Positions 1 to 7,350 of a stretch of 18,024 nt of DNA are shown one piece after another. The notes below the pieces were generated by a model, which was given only the letters and a program-made list of their open reading frames with translations, was not told the DNA's origin and searched no databases. A program made the position numbers and the translations under genes. Source of the stretch: an uncultured Carnobacterium sp. (GTDB lineage Bacteria; Bacillota; Bacilli; Lactobacillales; Aerococcaceae); contig CALCML010000239.1 in assembly GCA_937967765.1 (NCBI GenBank), positions 1 to 18,024 of the forward strand. The letters run 5' to 3'. How positions within the stretch are numbered: the stretch's first letter is position 1; each line of letters opens with the position of its first letter.

Positions 1-85
1 CAATCCCTAATAACAAACCTGCTGCCGGTAAAATGGCAATCGGCAACATAAAGGCCTTCCCTATTTTTTGTAAGACTTTAAACAT
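1..85 (-). CDS. PTS sugar permease EIIC component, N-terminus only (glucose/GlcNAc family)
   Basis: Only the first 28 codons lie in the window; the gene continues past base 1. The start ATG (85-83) is preceded by an AAGGGGG ribosome binding site 8 bases upstream. The peptide begins MFKVLQKIGKAF and continues MLPIAILPAAGLLLGI, the amphipathic helix and first membrane segment typical of the PtsG/NagE/MalX-like EIIC family. This protein would carry and phosphorylate a sugar across the membrane. It starts 34 bases after the nanE stop with no terminator between, so it is probably co-transcribed with nanE. This context suggests an amino sugar such as ManNAc or GlcNAc, but the substrate cannot be read from this fragment. 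Whether IIB or IIA domains are fused is also unknown. Confidence 0.72.
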   Translation of the reverse strand, partial: MFKVLQKIGKAFMLPIAILPAAGLLLGI

Positions 86-119
86 ATGGTTTTCCCCCTT
101 AACTATAAATCAGTGATGT

Positions 120-806
120 TTAATCTTTTTCTACTTGTTGAATCGCATCAACAAATTTTTTCGTGATGAGTTGTGGACGAGTAATCGCTGAACCGACAAC
201 GACACTATACGCACCTAACTCAAGCACACGTTTCACCTTTTCAGGTGTATCGATATTGCCTTCTGCAATAAGTGGATGTTTGATTCGTGCTAACACTGTT
301 CTCAAGATTTCAAAGTCATTTTCTTCAATTTTGTCGCCTTCACTTTGTTTGGTGTAGCCTACTAAAGTACTTCCGATAAAATCAAAGCCGAGTTCATCAG
401 CATGAATCATTTCTTCTACCGTAGAACAGTCTGCCATCAATAATTGTTCTGGATATTTGGCTCTGATTTCATGATAGAAATCATCTAGCGTTTGTCCATT
501 TGGTCGAGTCGATGTAGTAGCATCCAGAGCAATAATCTCTGGTTTCACTGTCATCAATTCGTCAATTTCTTTCATCGTAGCGGTAATAAAGACGTCGGCA
601 TCATCATAATCACGTTTAATAATTCCAATAACTGGTAAATCGACAGCCTCTTTAATCGCTTTGATGTCAATCACTGAATTGGCACGAATTCCTTTCGCTC
701 CTCCTTCCTGTGCAGCAACTGCCATACGAGCCATAATATAATCACTATGTAATGGTTCATGCGGCAATGCTTGGCATGATACAATTAATTGACCTTGTAA
801 TCTCAT
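120..806 (-). CDS. nanE: N-acetylmannosamine-6-phosphate 2-epimerase
   Basis: NanE interconverts ManNAc-6-phosphate and GlcNAc-6-phosphate in the cytoplasm, feeding sialic acid or ManNAc carbon into amino-sugar catabolism. The 228-residue product is the usual family length for this TIM-barrel enzyme. Visible family signatures are GIIKRDYDD (about residues 61-69, with Lys64 as likely catalytic lysine), the central ADCSTVEEM and GSTLVGYT segments, AEGNIDTPEK (Glu182 as likely catalytic acid) and the phosphate-binding VVVGSAITRP near the C-terminus. The start is well placed: AGGAGG lies 6 bases upstream. A strong promoter with a cre-like site precedes it and a PTS permease gene follows. No sialate lyase or ManNAc kinase gene is visible here, so direct import of ManNAc as its 6-phosphate by the neighbouring PTS is the simplest reading. 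Confidence 0.95.
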   Translation of the reverse strand: MRLQGQLIVSCQALPHEPLHSDYIMARMAVAAQEGGAKGIRANSVIDIKAIKEAVDLPVIGIIKRDYDDADVFITATMKEIDELMTVKPEIIALDATTSTRPNGQTLDDFYHEIRAKYPEQLLMADCSTVEEMIHADELGFDFIGSTLVGYTKQSEGDKIEENDFEILRTVLARIKHPLIAEGNIDTPEKVKRVLELGAYSVVVGSAITRPQLITKKFVDAIQQVEKD

Positions 807-847
807 AAACAGCCTCCTTCTATTTTTAGTAAAACCCTTACATTTTT

Positions 848-876
848 AGTATACTCACCTTAGAAAACATTTTCAA
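848..876 (-). promoter_or_regulatory. Promoter of the nanE-PTS operon
   Basis: On the minus strand TTGAAA (876-871) is separated by exactly 17 bases from TATACT (853-848), a near-consensus sigma-A promoter about 40 bases upstream of the nanE start. It is flanked and overlapped by candidate operators, described separately. Confidence 0.85.
862..875 (-). promoter_or_regulatory. Candidate cre (CcpA) site overlapping the nanE -35
   Basis: The minus-strand 14-mer TGAAAATGTTTTCT is a near-palindrome that departs from the cre consensus TGWAANCGNTNWCA at two defined positions (C to T in the centre, final A to T). It overlaps the -35 box, where CcpA binding would block RNA polymerase. Carbon catabolite repression of an amino-sugar operon is expected from family knowledge; binding is inference. 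Confidence 0.5.
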
Positions 877-959
877 TATTACGATTATTTTTAGTAACTA
901 CTTTCAGAAACGGGTGAAAATCACTGAACTATCACACTTTTGTAGAAATTACTTTCATC

Positions 960-995
960 AAAAAAGCCAATCTTGTAAGAACAAGATTGGCTTTT
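960..995 (-). terminator. Rho-independent terminator after liaR
   Basis: A perfect 15-base-pair stem (962-976 with 981-995) with a 4-base loop is followed on the minus strand by a T run (965-960). It begins 3 bases after the liaR stop codon and closes the liaFSR operon. Confidence 0.95.
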
Positions 996-997
996 CG

Positions 998-1633
998 TTA
1001 CATTTTAATCAGTTGATGCTTAAATGCATAAATCGTTGCTTGTGTTCGGTCTTCTACTCCTAATTTTGAAAGAATATTCGATACGTGCGTCTTCACAGTC
1101 TTCAATGTGATAAACAACTCGTCTGCAATTTCTTGGTTGGATTTCCCCTGTGCGATTAAGAGTAACACTTCTAATTCACGCTGCGTTAAATCTTCGTGTA
1201 AGAAATGTTGCTGTTTCATTTGAATACGATTCACGAGTTTATCCGTGACTTGTGGCTCAAACACGCCATCACCATTATACGTATCTCGGATAGCTTTTGC
1301 GATTTGAGAAGCAGAAGCTGTTTTTAAGATATAGCTCTTTGCTCCAGCATTGATGGCTGGAAAAACTTTCTCATCATCAATAAAGCTCGTTAAGATGATA
1401 ATTTTCGCTTCTGGCCACTTTTCAAGAATTTCCTTTGTCGCTTCAATTCCATCCATCTCAGGCATCACAAGGTCCATGAGAATAATATCTGGTTTTAAGG
1501 ATAGTGCTTTTTCAACACCTTCACGGCCATTTTTGGCTTCATCCATCACTTCGATGTCATCTTGCATCGACAGATACGAAGACACGCCTAGTCGCACCAT
1601 TTCGTGATCGTCTACTAGTAATACATTAATCAT
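998..1633 (-). CDS. liaR: NarL/LuxR-type response regulator of the LiaR/VraR family
   Basis: This 211-residue cytoplasmic response regulator has a receiver domain (about 1-120) followed by a LuxR-type helix-turn-helix (about 147-205). Receiver landmarks are the acidic pair Asp8-Asp9, the phospho-acceptor Asp54 in [12 protein letters not shown], Thr82 and Lys104. The output domain has the family signature [22 protein letters not shown] and [14 protein letters not shown]. It is the last gene of liaF-liaS-liaR, and its ATG overlaps the liaS stop in an ATGA. In related bacteria LiaR activates genes that remodel the membrane and wall when cell-wall antibiotics or antimicrobial peptides act. The assignment rests on the three-gene context as well as on sequence. 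No obviously missing catalytic residue. Confidence 0.93.
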   Translation of the reverse strand: MINVLLVDDHEMVRLGVSSYLSMQDDIEVMDEAKNGREGVEKALSLKPDIILMDLVMPEMDGIEATKEILEKWPEAKIIILTSFIDDEKVFPAINAGAKSYILKTASASQIAKAIRDTYNGDGVFEPQVTDKLVNRIQMKQQHFLHEDLTQRELEVLLLIAQGKSNQEIADELFITLKTVKTHVSNILSKLGVEDRTQATIYAFKHQLIKM

Positions 1634-2694
1634 TGTTCATCCTCCATGTGACGACTGAGCGGAATCTTGATTTCAATTGTCGTTCCTTGATTTGGGAAGC
1701 TGACAATTCTCACCTGTCCACCGAGCCCTTGCACTCTTTCTTTCATATTATTAATTCCATAGCTTCCTGGAAGAATTTCCTCGCTATTGAATCCAACGCC
1801 ATTATCCTCTATCTTAAAGAGAACCGTGGAGTCTAGTTGTCGTAAATACACTTCTAAAGTTGTTGCGTGCGAATGACGCAATGTATTCGATAGAAGTTCC
1901 TGAGCGATTCTGAAGAGATGGTCTTCGACACCTTCTGGAAGTTTCACGTCTTCGATATCCCAATGAATCTTCATTTGTACTTTCGTTTGTAATTCGACGA
2001 GTAATCCTTCGATACCGGCTTTCAACGATTTGCTTTCCAGTGAAATCGGACGTAGGTGAAGAAGCAATGCACGCATCTCTGATTGTGCTTGTGAGAGGAC
2101 ATGTTCAATCATCTTCAATTGTTTTTGTTCCTTCTCATCAAACTTGTCGGCACGTTCGTTTAAGGCAGAAATCATCATCATCGCCGCAAACAACTGCTGG
2201 CTCACAGAATCATGTAATTCGCGAGCGATACGGCGTCTCTCTTCTTGAATGACTTGTTCTTTTGTTTCAGTCCCTAAGAACTGTGGTTTGCTTCCTAATT
2301 GCTGTACTTCTAATGATAATTTTTCTAATCGTTCTGAAAGTGCAGCCGTTTGTTCGTAGAAATCATTTAAATCTACAACTGTTGCTTCCATAATCCAATT
2401 TGGGCTATCTTCTTCTTTTACAAGTCTATGCTTGGCCTTTTGAATCATGAGTAACTGCTCACCAATTTTACGCTCTGCTTGACGATTTAAAATCAACATC
2501 GCTGCAGCAGTCACAAAGCCAAAGAATAAAATCAATAATAGAAACAGTGTAATCGTACCAAGAATCTCTTGAATGCTTAGTGTCTCTACTATTTCATAGC
2601 GAATCCATTTGCGGAATAGGAATAGGAAAATGGTACTAATAAAGCTGTACACTGCTGAATAAAGCATCCAGCTTTTAACGAGGCGTTGCTTCAT
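1630..2694 (-). CDS. liaS: Sensor histidine kinase of the LiaS/VraS family
   Basis: This 354-residue membrane kinase has two membrane segments (about 12-28 and 46-68) separated by only about 18 extracellular residues, as in intramembrane-sensing kinases. A HAMP-like/coiled linker (about 70-150) follows, then a HisKA_3 domain with phospho-acceptor His161 in [16 protein letters not shown], then an HATPase domain. The N-box is at [12 protein letters not shown] (Asn270), the G1 box is DNGVGF (297-302), and a G2-like [12 protein letters not shown] starts at 310. The short extracellular loop makes direct ligand recognition unlikely; in characterised systems LiaF holds LiaS inactive until the envelope is stressed. 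The gene overlaps liaF upstream and liaR downstream by ATGA, so translation of all three is probably coupled. Confidence 0.93.
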   Translation of the reverse strand: MKQRLVKSWMLYSAVYSFISTIFLFLFRKWIRYEIVETLSIQEILGTITLFLLLILFFGFVTAAAMLILNRQAERKIGEQLLMIQKAKHRLVKEEDSPNWIMEATVVDLNDFYEQTAALSERLEKLSLEVQQLGSKPQFLGTETKEQVIQEERRRIARELHDSVSQQLFAAMMMISALNERADKFDEKEQKQLKMIEHVLSQAQSEMRALLLHLRPISLESKSLKAGIEGLLVELQTKVQMKIHWDIEDVKLPEGVEDHLFRIAQELLSNTLRHSHATTLEVYLRQLDSTVLFKIEDNGVGFNSEEILPGSYGINNMKERVQGLGGQVRIVSFPNQGTTIEIKIPLSRHMEDEQ

Positions 2695-3425
2695 GCTTCA
2701 ATCACCTCAATTTTCCCAGCGACAATCGTTGTATAAATCTTAATCTTCTTCGTGCTGCGATTGTATCCTGAACTATATAACTGAATAGATTCATTACTTA
2801 ATGCGTATGTTTGGCCTTCAAATTCCACTTGACCGCCAAATGCATGATGATGAATCATCACACCTACCCCGTACGGTACTAGAATTCGAACACGACCAAA
2901 TCCTTTTCTGATGACGATCACATTTTCCTTGGCAGGAAGAATCGTATTTCCTAAGTCGATAATGGTATCCCCTACAAGCTGCCCTGCATTGATATCATTC
3001 CACTCATATGGTTCGTTCCCCACTTCTTGATTTCCAAACCAATCATAGCGATGGATTTCTCCAGGCGTCGGAGTATCTTCGTGAGAATCAACAAAAATAT
3101 ATTCTTGTCGGCCTTTTTTCGAAAACATCCCTGATAAAGAAGCGATTGAGAACGTATCTTTAGTAAAGAATAACAGGAGCAATGCCCCAATCATTCCTAG
3201 CCAAATACCCGCAGTAGATAGAAGCGGTAAAATGATAAAGAGTGCCCCAAAGCACATTCCACTATTTCTTAAAAATTTAACACGTCTAAAAACAATAAAA
3301 CTGAACATTGTAATGGCGACCCCAATTGAAAAGAAGATGAAGAGGCCCAATTTTGAAGTCATTTCAATAGCGGAGACAATCACTCCCATTAATAGTACAA
3401 TTAGTATTCGTTTCAGTTTATTCAT
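2691..3425 (-). CDS. liaF: LiaF-type membrane regulator of LiaSR
   Basis: LiaF is the membrane inhibitor of LiaS in the Firmicutes cell-envelope stress system. From the chosen start the product is 244 residues: four closely spaced membrane segments (about 5-22, 25-46, 56-71, 73-88), a polar linker, and a C-terminal beta-rich LiaF/DUF2154-type domain (about 150-244, with IDLGNTILPAKENVIVIRK and GFGRVRILVPYGVGV). The frame is open upstream to 3482, but the start at 3425 is preceded by GGAGGTG 6 bases away and directly begins a membrane-protein N-terminus. The upstream extension would also run across the promoter -10 box. The first gene of the operon, overlapping liaS by ATGA. Confidence 0.88.
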   Translation of the reverse strand: MNKLKRILIVLLMGVIVSAIEMTSKLGLFIFFSIGVAITMFSFIVFRRVKFLRNSGMCFGALFIILPLLSTAGIWLGMIGALLLLFFTKDTFSIASLSGMFSKKGRQEYIFVDSHEDTPTPGEIHRYDWFGNQEVGNEPYEWNDINAGQLVGDTIIDLGNTILPAKENVIVIRKGFGRVRILVPYGVGVMIHHHAFGGQVEFEGQTYALSNESIQLYSSGYNRSTKKIKIYTTIVAGKIEVIEA

Positions 3426-3449
3426 CTTCTCACCTCCGTTACAGGTATT

Positions 3450-3458
3450 AGTATACCA
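3450..3458 (-). promoter_or_regulatory. Extended -10 promoter of liaFSR
   Basis: TATACT (3455-3450) is preceded by TGG (3458-3456), giving the extended -10 form TGnTATACT, about 25 bases upstream of liaF. There is no good -35 hexamer at 16-18 bases, consistent with an activator-dependent promoter. I could not recognise a LiaR box with confidence. Confidence 0.65.
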
Positions 3459-3524
3459 TCTTCTCACGTTCAATCCTATCATGAATTAAAAATGAATCCA
3501 TCAGACTTAAGGATGAAATCCAAC

Positions 3525-3554
3525 AAAAAAGAGCTAGGACATTTCCTAGCTCTT
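3525..3554 (-). terminator. Rho-independent terminator after greA
   Basis: An 11-base-pair perfect stem (3529-3539 with 3544-3554), 4-base loop and a minus-strand T run at 3530-3525, beginning about 20 bases after the greA stop. Confidence 0.92.
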
Positions 3555-3574
3555 CTCGTTTTCAAATGAATCGA

Positions 3575-4054
3575 TTACGCAGATTGAATATCAATAATTC
3601 TGATCTTCATTTCTCCGCCTGGTGTTGGAATCACCACTTCTTCATTTAATTTTTTACCAATAATTCCTTTGGCAATTGGAGAGTCATTTGAAATTTTACC
3701 TTCAACTGGGTTTGCTTCTGCACTACCCACGATTGTGTAAGTTTCTTCGTCTCCATCTGGTAATTCGATAAACGTAATTTTTCTTCCTAGTGAAACAACA
3801 TCTTTTTCTACATTGTTATCATCGATGATTTCCGCAAAACGAATCATTTTTTCTAACGTTGAAATACGTCCTTCTACGAATGCTTGCTCATCTTTAGCTG
3901 ATTCATATTCAGAGTTTTCAGATAAGTCACCATAGCTACGCGCAATTTTGATACGCTCTACGATTTCTTTACGTTTAACGACTTTTAATTCTTCTAATTC
4001 AGCTTCAAGTTTTGCTTTCCCTTCAAGCGTCATTGGAAATACTTTTTCAGTCAT
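3575..4054 (-). CDS. greA: Transcription elongation factor GreA
   Basis: GreA enters the secondary channel of RNA polymerase and stimulates cleavage of the backtracked transcript. The 159-residue length matches the family. The N-terminal antiparallel coiled coil (about 8-75) carries the conserved acidic tip in [20 protein letters not shown] (Asp43 and Glu46), and the C-terminal FKBP-like domain includes the [27 protein letters not shown] segment type. GGGGAG lies 6 bases before the ATG. Although it follows mltG-udk, as in many Firmicutes, a terminator and a separate promoter lie between udk and greA, so it can be transcribed alone. Confidence 0.97.
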   Translation of the reverse strand: MTEKVFPMTLEGKAKLEAELEELKVVKRKEIVERIKIARSYGDLSENSEYESAKDEQAFVEGRISTLEKMIRFAEIIDDNNVEKDVVSLGRKITFIELPDGDEETYTIVGSAEANPVEGKISNDSPIAKGIIGKKLNEEVVIPTPGGEMKIRIIDIQSA

Positions 4055-4106
4055 ACGATTCTCCCCTATATCGTTTTTTTAGATTATCTCAATCTACAAT
4101 GCTAAA

Positions 4107-4135
4107 ACTTTAACATTTTATAACCGAGATTGCAA
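4107..4135 (-). promoter_or_regulatory. Promoter of greA
   Basis: TTGCAA (4135-4130), a 17-base spacer and TAAAGT (4112-4107) on the minus strand; the -10 is preceded by TGT, an extended -10 element. It lies about 55 bases upstream of greA and downstream of the udk terminator. Confidence 0.65.
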
Positions 4136-4178
4136 GTCTTATTTCAAATTTTAATTCGATTTTAAACACTCATCTCAT

Positions 4179-4209
4179 AAAAATCCCCTAGGATAAGCTT
4201 TCCTAGGGG
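4179..4209 (-). terminator. Rho-independent terminator after udk
   Basis: A 9-base-pair stem (4185-4193 with 4201-4209) around a 7-base loop, followed on the minus strand by A and a run of five T. It starts 8 bases past the udk stop. Confidence 0.85.
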
Positions 4210-4217
4210 TTAACAAT

Positions 4218-4850
4218 TTAATTTAAATGAGATAAAATTGAAGCAATTTTTGTAGTCATTAAGTCAATCGCTACTGTATTTGAACCACCTTCTGGGATAA
4301 TAATATCCGCAAATTTTTTCGTTGGTTCAATAAATTGGTGATGCATAGGTTTTACAACAGACATATATTGATGAATGATTGAATCAAGTGTTCTTCCACG
4401 TTCTACCATGTCACGTTTAATACGGCGAATAATACGAATATCATCGTCTGTATCCACATACACCTTAATGTCCATTAAATCCCGTAAACGTTTATCTTCA
4501 AGAATTAAAATCCCTTCAATTAAGATGACATCTTTTGGTTCTTGATGAATCGTTTTATCGCTTCTTGTATGATTTTCGTAATCATATACTGGTTCTTCAA
4601 TCGATTCAAAATTGATTAATTTATTCATATGCTCAATTAATAAATCTGTATCGAAAGCAAATGGATGGTCATAGTTCGTTTTTAAACGTTCTTCAAATGG
4701 CATATGACTTTGATCTTTATAATAGTAGTCTTGATCAATTTTACAAATCGTTAAATCTGGAAAGTTCTCCAAAATTTTACGACTCACACTTGTTTTCCCA
4801 CTCCCAGAACCACCTGTAACTCCGATAACGATTGGCTTTTTCTTTTCCAT
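4218..4850 (-). CDS. udk: Uridine kinase (uridine/cytidine phosphorylating, salvage)
   Basis: Udk phosphorylates uridine and cytidine to UMP and CMP in pyrimidine salvage, using GTP or ATP. The 210-residue product has the family Walker A loop at residues 10-21 ([12 protein letters not shown]). Further family segments are [10 protein letters not shown] (about 39-48), NYDHPFAFD (about 59-67) and [10 protein letters not shown] (about 109-118). The length is normal. Its ATG is only 3 bases beyond the mltG stop, and the ribosome binding site GGAG lies inside the last mltG codons, so the two genes are one transcript and probably translationally coupled. Confidence 0.96.
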   Translation of the reverse strand: MEKKKPIVIGVTGGSGSGKTSVSRKILENFPDLTICKIDQDYYYKDQSHMPFEERLKTNYDHPFAFDTDLLIEHMNKLINFESIEEPVYDYENHTRSDKTIHQEPKDVILIEGILILEDKRLRDLMDIKVYVDTDDDIRIIRRIKRDMVERGRTLDSIIHQYMSVVKPMHHQFIEPTKKFADIIIPEGGSNTVAIDLMTTKIASILSHLN

Positions 4851-4853
4851 GAC

Positions 4854-5999
4854 CTACTCCTTATTATCGATATACTTAGCTTTTAACTCTAAATGTTCCT
4901 CATACGTTTTCGCATAGTAGATTTTTTTTGTATGAATATCTGCTAGGAAGTATAAGTAATCTGTTTTCTCTGGTTCTAACGCTGCTACGATAGCATCCTC
5001 ACTTGGACTATTATATGGTCCAGGCCCTACGCCATAGTTTTGATATAAGTTGTATGGAGAATCTACTTCTAAATCTTCTAAAGAAAGGGCTTCTTTGTGT
5101 TCGCCTAAAGCGTATTGAACAGATACATCTGTTTGAAGCTTCATATTTTCTTTAATACGGTTATGGAATACGCTAGAGATTTTCTTACGATCTTCTAGTT
5201 TAGTCCCTTCTTTTTCGATTAAAGAAGCCATTGCCATAATTTCTTGTAATGTATAGTCACTTGCTAAAATCTTATCGTAGTATTTCGACATGACTTCATC
5301 TGTTTTAGCAACCATTTCTGTAATTAACATTTGAAGTGTTTTTGAGTCATTCATATCATATGTCGCTGGGAATAAGTATCCTTCAAGTACATATTTCACT
5401 TGGTAGCCATTATACGATTGAGTCAATAATTTAGGGAATTTTTGAACTAAATAACGTAAGAAGTCTTCGTCTTGAACTTTTGCCATAAAATCTTCGGCAG
5501 AGTATTTTGTAGATTTCTCAACTTCTTTAGCGATTTCTGTTAGTTGTTCCCCTTCACGAATCAGAACCTTAGTCGCGTTTTGATCTTTATCTTTTCCTTG
5601 ACCAGAAAGTTCCGCGATAATTTCGTCGAGTGTCATACTCTTAGAAACATGGTACAATCCTGATTTAAATCCAGAAACGTTTTTGAATTTCAAATAGAAA
5701 TTAAACAGCTTCGAATTACGGATAATCCCTTCTTTTTCAAGTGCTTTTGATACTTCTTTGACAGATGCGCCTTGTTCAATTTCAAATGAAACAAGTTCTG
5801 TTTGAGCTGTATCAACTGGTTGTGTTTCTCCTTTAATGTAATTCCAAGTAAAGAATCCCCCTACTAGGACAATTACTAAAAGTGCAATCATAAAATATTT
5901 CATTATCTTTTTGATAATAGAAGTTTCCTTTTTACGAATATCGCGTTTCGTATCCGTATCAGAAATTAAGGAATGTTTTTTATGTTCTTCTTGAGACAT
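4854..5999 (-). CDS. mltG: Endolytic murein transglycosylase MltG (YceG-like)
   Basis: MltG is a single-pass membrane lytic transglycosylase that cuts nascent glycan strands and helps determine chain length in peptidoglycan synthesis. The 381-residue protein has a charged cytoplasmic tail (1-33), one membrane helix (about 34-53), a LysM-like region (about 68-135) and a YceG catalytic domain. The family motif is at residues 258-264, ASLIEKE, with Glu262 the likely catalytic acid. It also has VSVQYALG, SPYNLYQNYGVGPGPYNSPS and the terminal YYAKTYEEH type segments. GGGGG lies 6 bases before the ATG. The cytoplasmic tail is longer than in Gram-negative MltG but usual for Firmicutes. Co-transcribed with udk from the TATAAT promoter upstream. 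Confidence 0.95.
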   Translation of the reverse strand: MSQEEHKKHSLISDTDTKRDIRKKETSIIKKIMKYFMIALLVIVLVGGFFTWNYIKGETQPVDTAQTELVSFEIEQGASVKEVSKALEKEGIIRNSKLFNFYLKFKNVSGFKSGLYHVSKSMTLDEIIAELSGQGKDKDQNATKVLIREGEQLTEIAKEVEKSTKYSAEDFMAKVQDEDFLRYLVQKFPKLLTQSYNGYQVKYVLEGYLFPATYDMNDSKTLQMLITEMVAKTDEVMSKYYDKILASDYTLQEIMAMASLIEKEGTKLEDRKKISSVFHNRIKENMKLQTDVSVQYALGEHKEALSLEDLEVDSPYNLYQNYGVGPGPYNSPSEDAIVAALEPEKTDYLYFLADIHTKKIYYAKTYEEHLELKAKYIDNKE

Positions 6000-6046
6000 T
6001 GTCTTCCCCCTTAAATTGGTATCAAATGATAACCATAGTTGTAGTT

Positions 6047-6052
6047 ATTATA
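6047..6052 (-). promoter_or_regulatory. -10 box of the mltG-udk promoter
   Basis: A perfect TATAAT (6052-6047) lies about 50 bases before mltG. The hexamer 17 bases upstream, TTCATT, is a poor -35; a TTGACT exists but 26 bases away, too far to be used in the normal way. A dyad lies between this box and the ribosome binding site. Confidence 0.6.
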
Positions 6053-6106
6053 CCTCATTCTTATTGAAAAATGAAGAAAGTCAATCATAAAGAGTGCCCT
6101 TATAAC

Positions 6107-6134
6107 AAAAAAAGCTTGAGGTTTCCCCCAAGCT
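6107..6134 (-). terminator. Rho-independent terminator after the DUF1292 gene
   Basis: A 9-base-pair stem with one G-U pair (6113-6121 with 6126-6134), a 4-base loop and a minus-strand T run (6113-6107). It closes the ireB-ruvX-DUF1292 operon. Confidence 0.88.
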
Positions 6135-6144
6135 CTATTGTTGA

Positions 6145-6468
6145 TTATAAATCTTCTTCAGCTAAGAATGTGTTTAATACTTCTTCAACCATATCCCATT
6201 CAGCTTCTGTTTCGATTGGGTTTAATTGGCCGTCAGTACCATCTTCGCCTTCAACATATGAGAATGCTTGTAATTCTACTTCTTCGCCTTCAGGAATTCC
6301 TGCTGGGTAGCATAATACATATGATTTGTTGAAGTCATCTGATTCGAAAGTGAATAATACTTCGTGTAAAATTTCATTTCCTTCTTCGTCGATGATTGTA
6401 ATATGTTCGTGACCTTCGTGGCCTTCTAAGTGATCATGTTCATGATCGTGATCGTGATGTTCTGTCAT
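6145..6468 (-). CDS. DUF1292 (YrzB-like) protein with histidine-rich N-terminus
   Basis: A 107-residue acidic cytoplasmic protein of the DUF1292 family. The core is visible from about residue 23: [20 protein letters not shown], then [19 protein letters not shown] and a terminal [15 protein letters not shown]. The family is almost always found after ireB and ruvX, as here, and has no firmly established function. The first 22 residues hold nine histidines interspersed with Asp and Glu, which looks like a metal-binding or charge-buffering tail. GAGG sits 7 bases before the ATG, so this tail is genuinely translated. It begins 20 bases after the ruvX stop. Confidence 0.93.
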   Translation of the reverse strand: MTEHHDHDHEHDHLEGHEGHEHITIIDEEGNEILHEVLFTFESDDFNKSYVLCYPAGIPEGEEVELQAFSYVEGEDGTDGQLNPIETEAEWDMVEEVLNTFLAEEDL

Positions 6469-6488
6469 TTTCTTTCCTCTTTCCTTTG

Positions 6489-6914
6489 TTATTGATTTCC
6501 ATTTAAATCTAAATAGTTTTGCAAAATCATGACTGCAGCTAGCATATCAATGACTTGTTTGCGTTTCTTTCTTGAAACATTACCCTCTTCGACAAGCATT
6601 CGTTCCGCCTGCATCGTCGTGAGTCTTTCGTCATGATAGACGATTGGAATTTCTAGTCGTTTCTCTAGGCTTGCACCATAACGACGGGACGCCTCAACAC
6701 GTGGTCCTTCTGTATTATTCATGTTCTTTGGTAGACCGATGACGATTTTTTCAACACCATACTCTTCCACTAACTCGACAACACGTTTGAACCCGAATTC
6801 TGAAGCATTCTCATTAATCGGAATTGTTTCAACCCCTTGAGCAGTCCAGCCCATTAAATCACTAACGGCAACGCCCACAGTTTTACTTCCGACATCTAAT
6901 CCCATTAATCTCAT
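6489..6914 (-). CDS. ruvX: RuvX/YqgF family putative Holliday junction resolvase
   Basis: RuvX belongs to the RNase H-fold family, with roles proposed in Holliday junction resolution and 16S rRNA 5' end processing. With the chosen start the protein is 141 residues, the family size. The conserved acidic residues are visible: Asp7 in [15 protein letters not shown], Glu96 in YHDERLTT and Asp123 in [12 protein letters not shown]. The frame is open to 6974, but that would overlap ireB by 59 bases and add 20 unrelated residues. ATG 6914-6912 begins [10 protein letters not shown], the normal family N-terminus, 1 base after the ireB stop; ATG 6923 is the only other plausible start. Its ribosome binding site (AGGAAGAG) lies inside the ireB coding end. 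Confidence 0.94.
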   Translation of the reverse strand: MRLMGLDVGSKTVGVAVSDLMGWTAQGVETIPINENASEFGFKRVVELVEEYGVEKIVIGLPKNMNNTEGPRVEASRRYGASLEKRLEIPIVYHDERLTTMQAERMLVEEGNVSRKKRKQVIDMLAAVMILQNYLDLNGNQ

Positions 6915-6915
6915 A

Positions 6916-7182
6916 CTAGGCATCTCTTCCTGTTGAGCGGATATAATGTCTAATGAGTTCTTCCAAAATCTCATCTCTTTCGTGGCGACGAATTAGGTTA
7001 CGTGCATCACGATGTCTTGGAATATAAGCTGGGTCTCCAGATAACAAATATCCTACGATTTGATTAATCGAACTATATCCCTTCTCATTCAACGCATCAT
7101 AAACGATGGTTAATGTTTCTTGAACGGTTTTTTCGTCCTTTTCATTAAATTTAAATAGGACTGTTTCATCTATTGAACTCAT
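6916..7182 (-). CDS. ireB: IreB (UPF0297/DUF965) Ser/Thr kinase substrate
   Basis: IreB is a small cytoplasmic protein, dimeric in the characterised enterococcal case. There it is phosphorylated by the PASTA kinase IreK, dephosphorylated by IreP, and acts negatively on intrinsic cephalosporin resistance. This 88-residue product has the family segments TVLFKF (7-12), [30 protein letters not shown] in the middle and [13 protein letters not shown] near the end. Thr7 is kept; position 4, a second reported phospho-threonine in Enterococcus faecalis, is isoleucine here, with Ser2 and Ser3 alongside. AGGTG precedes the ATG. First gene of the ireB-ruvX-DUF1292 operon, an order widely conserved in Firmicutes. 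Confidence 0.95.
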   Translation of the reverse strand: MSSIDETVLFKFNEKDEKTVQETLTIVYDALNEKGYSSINQIVGYLLSGDPAYIPRHRDARNLIRRHERDEILEELIRHYIRSTGRDA

Positions 7183-7211
7183 AGCGACACCTCATTTCAA
7201 TATATATACCT

Positions 7212-7240
7212 ATTCTACAAGATTTTGGATGAAACTACAA
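7212..7240 (-). promoter_or_regulatory. Promoter of ireB-ruvX-DUF1292
   Basis: TTGTAG (7240-7235), a 17-base spacer and TAGAAT (7217-7212) on the minus strand, about 30 bases before ireB. Both boxes are imperfect, but spacing and position fit, and an alaS terminator lies just upstream. Confidence 0.55.
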
Positions 7241-7293
7241 TTGATACTTACCGATTCTTAATATTTAGAAAGCCTTTCCTTTGCTTTAAAATC

Positions 7294-7336
7294 AAAAACC
7301 TTCCACAGGACTCTCTTCAAATCCCATGGAAGGTTT
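7294..7336 (-). terminator. Rho-independent terminator after alaS
   Basis: A 10-base-pair perfect stem (7296-7305 with 7327-7336) extends inward by about five more pairs including wobbles, leaving an 11-base loop. The minus-strand T run is at 7298-7294. It starts 14 bases past the alaS stop. Confidence 0.85.
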
Positions 7337-7350
7337 CATTTTGCATTACA

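Larger units (their letters stand above)
822..896 (-). repeat. Three direct copies of TACTAAAAAT around the nanE promoter
   Basis: The 10-mer TACTAAAAAT (minus strand) occurs exactly at 896-887, 851-842 and 831-822. One copy is upstream of the -35, one overlaps the end of the -10 box, and one lies between the start site and the ribosome binding site. The two downstream copies are 20 bases apart, about two helical turns; the upstream copy is 45 bases further. This is the layout of a multi-site operator. The binding protein is unknown; an RpiR-type sugar-phosphate regulator would be one guess. Confidence 0.5.

Noticed and set aside
163..357. Plus-strand open frames of 60-180 codons (for example 163-357, 1350-1607, 15767-16306, 17718-17969)
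   Set aside because: All lie opposite strongly supported minus-strand genes, lack good ribosome binding sites and show no family features; they are antisense shadows.
2972..3190. Minus-strand 72-codon frame inside liaF
   Set aside because: An alternate frame within a well-supported coding region with no recognisable domain.
3426..3482. N-terminal extension of LiaF by 19 residues
   Set aside because: It crosses the extended -10 box; GGAGGTG supports the start at 3425.
6403..6459. His/Asp tract considered as a frameshift or sequencing artefact
   Set aside because: It is in frame with the DUF1292 core and follows a good ribosome binding site; similar tails occur in the family.
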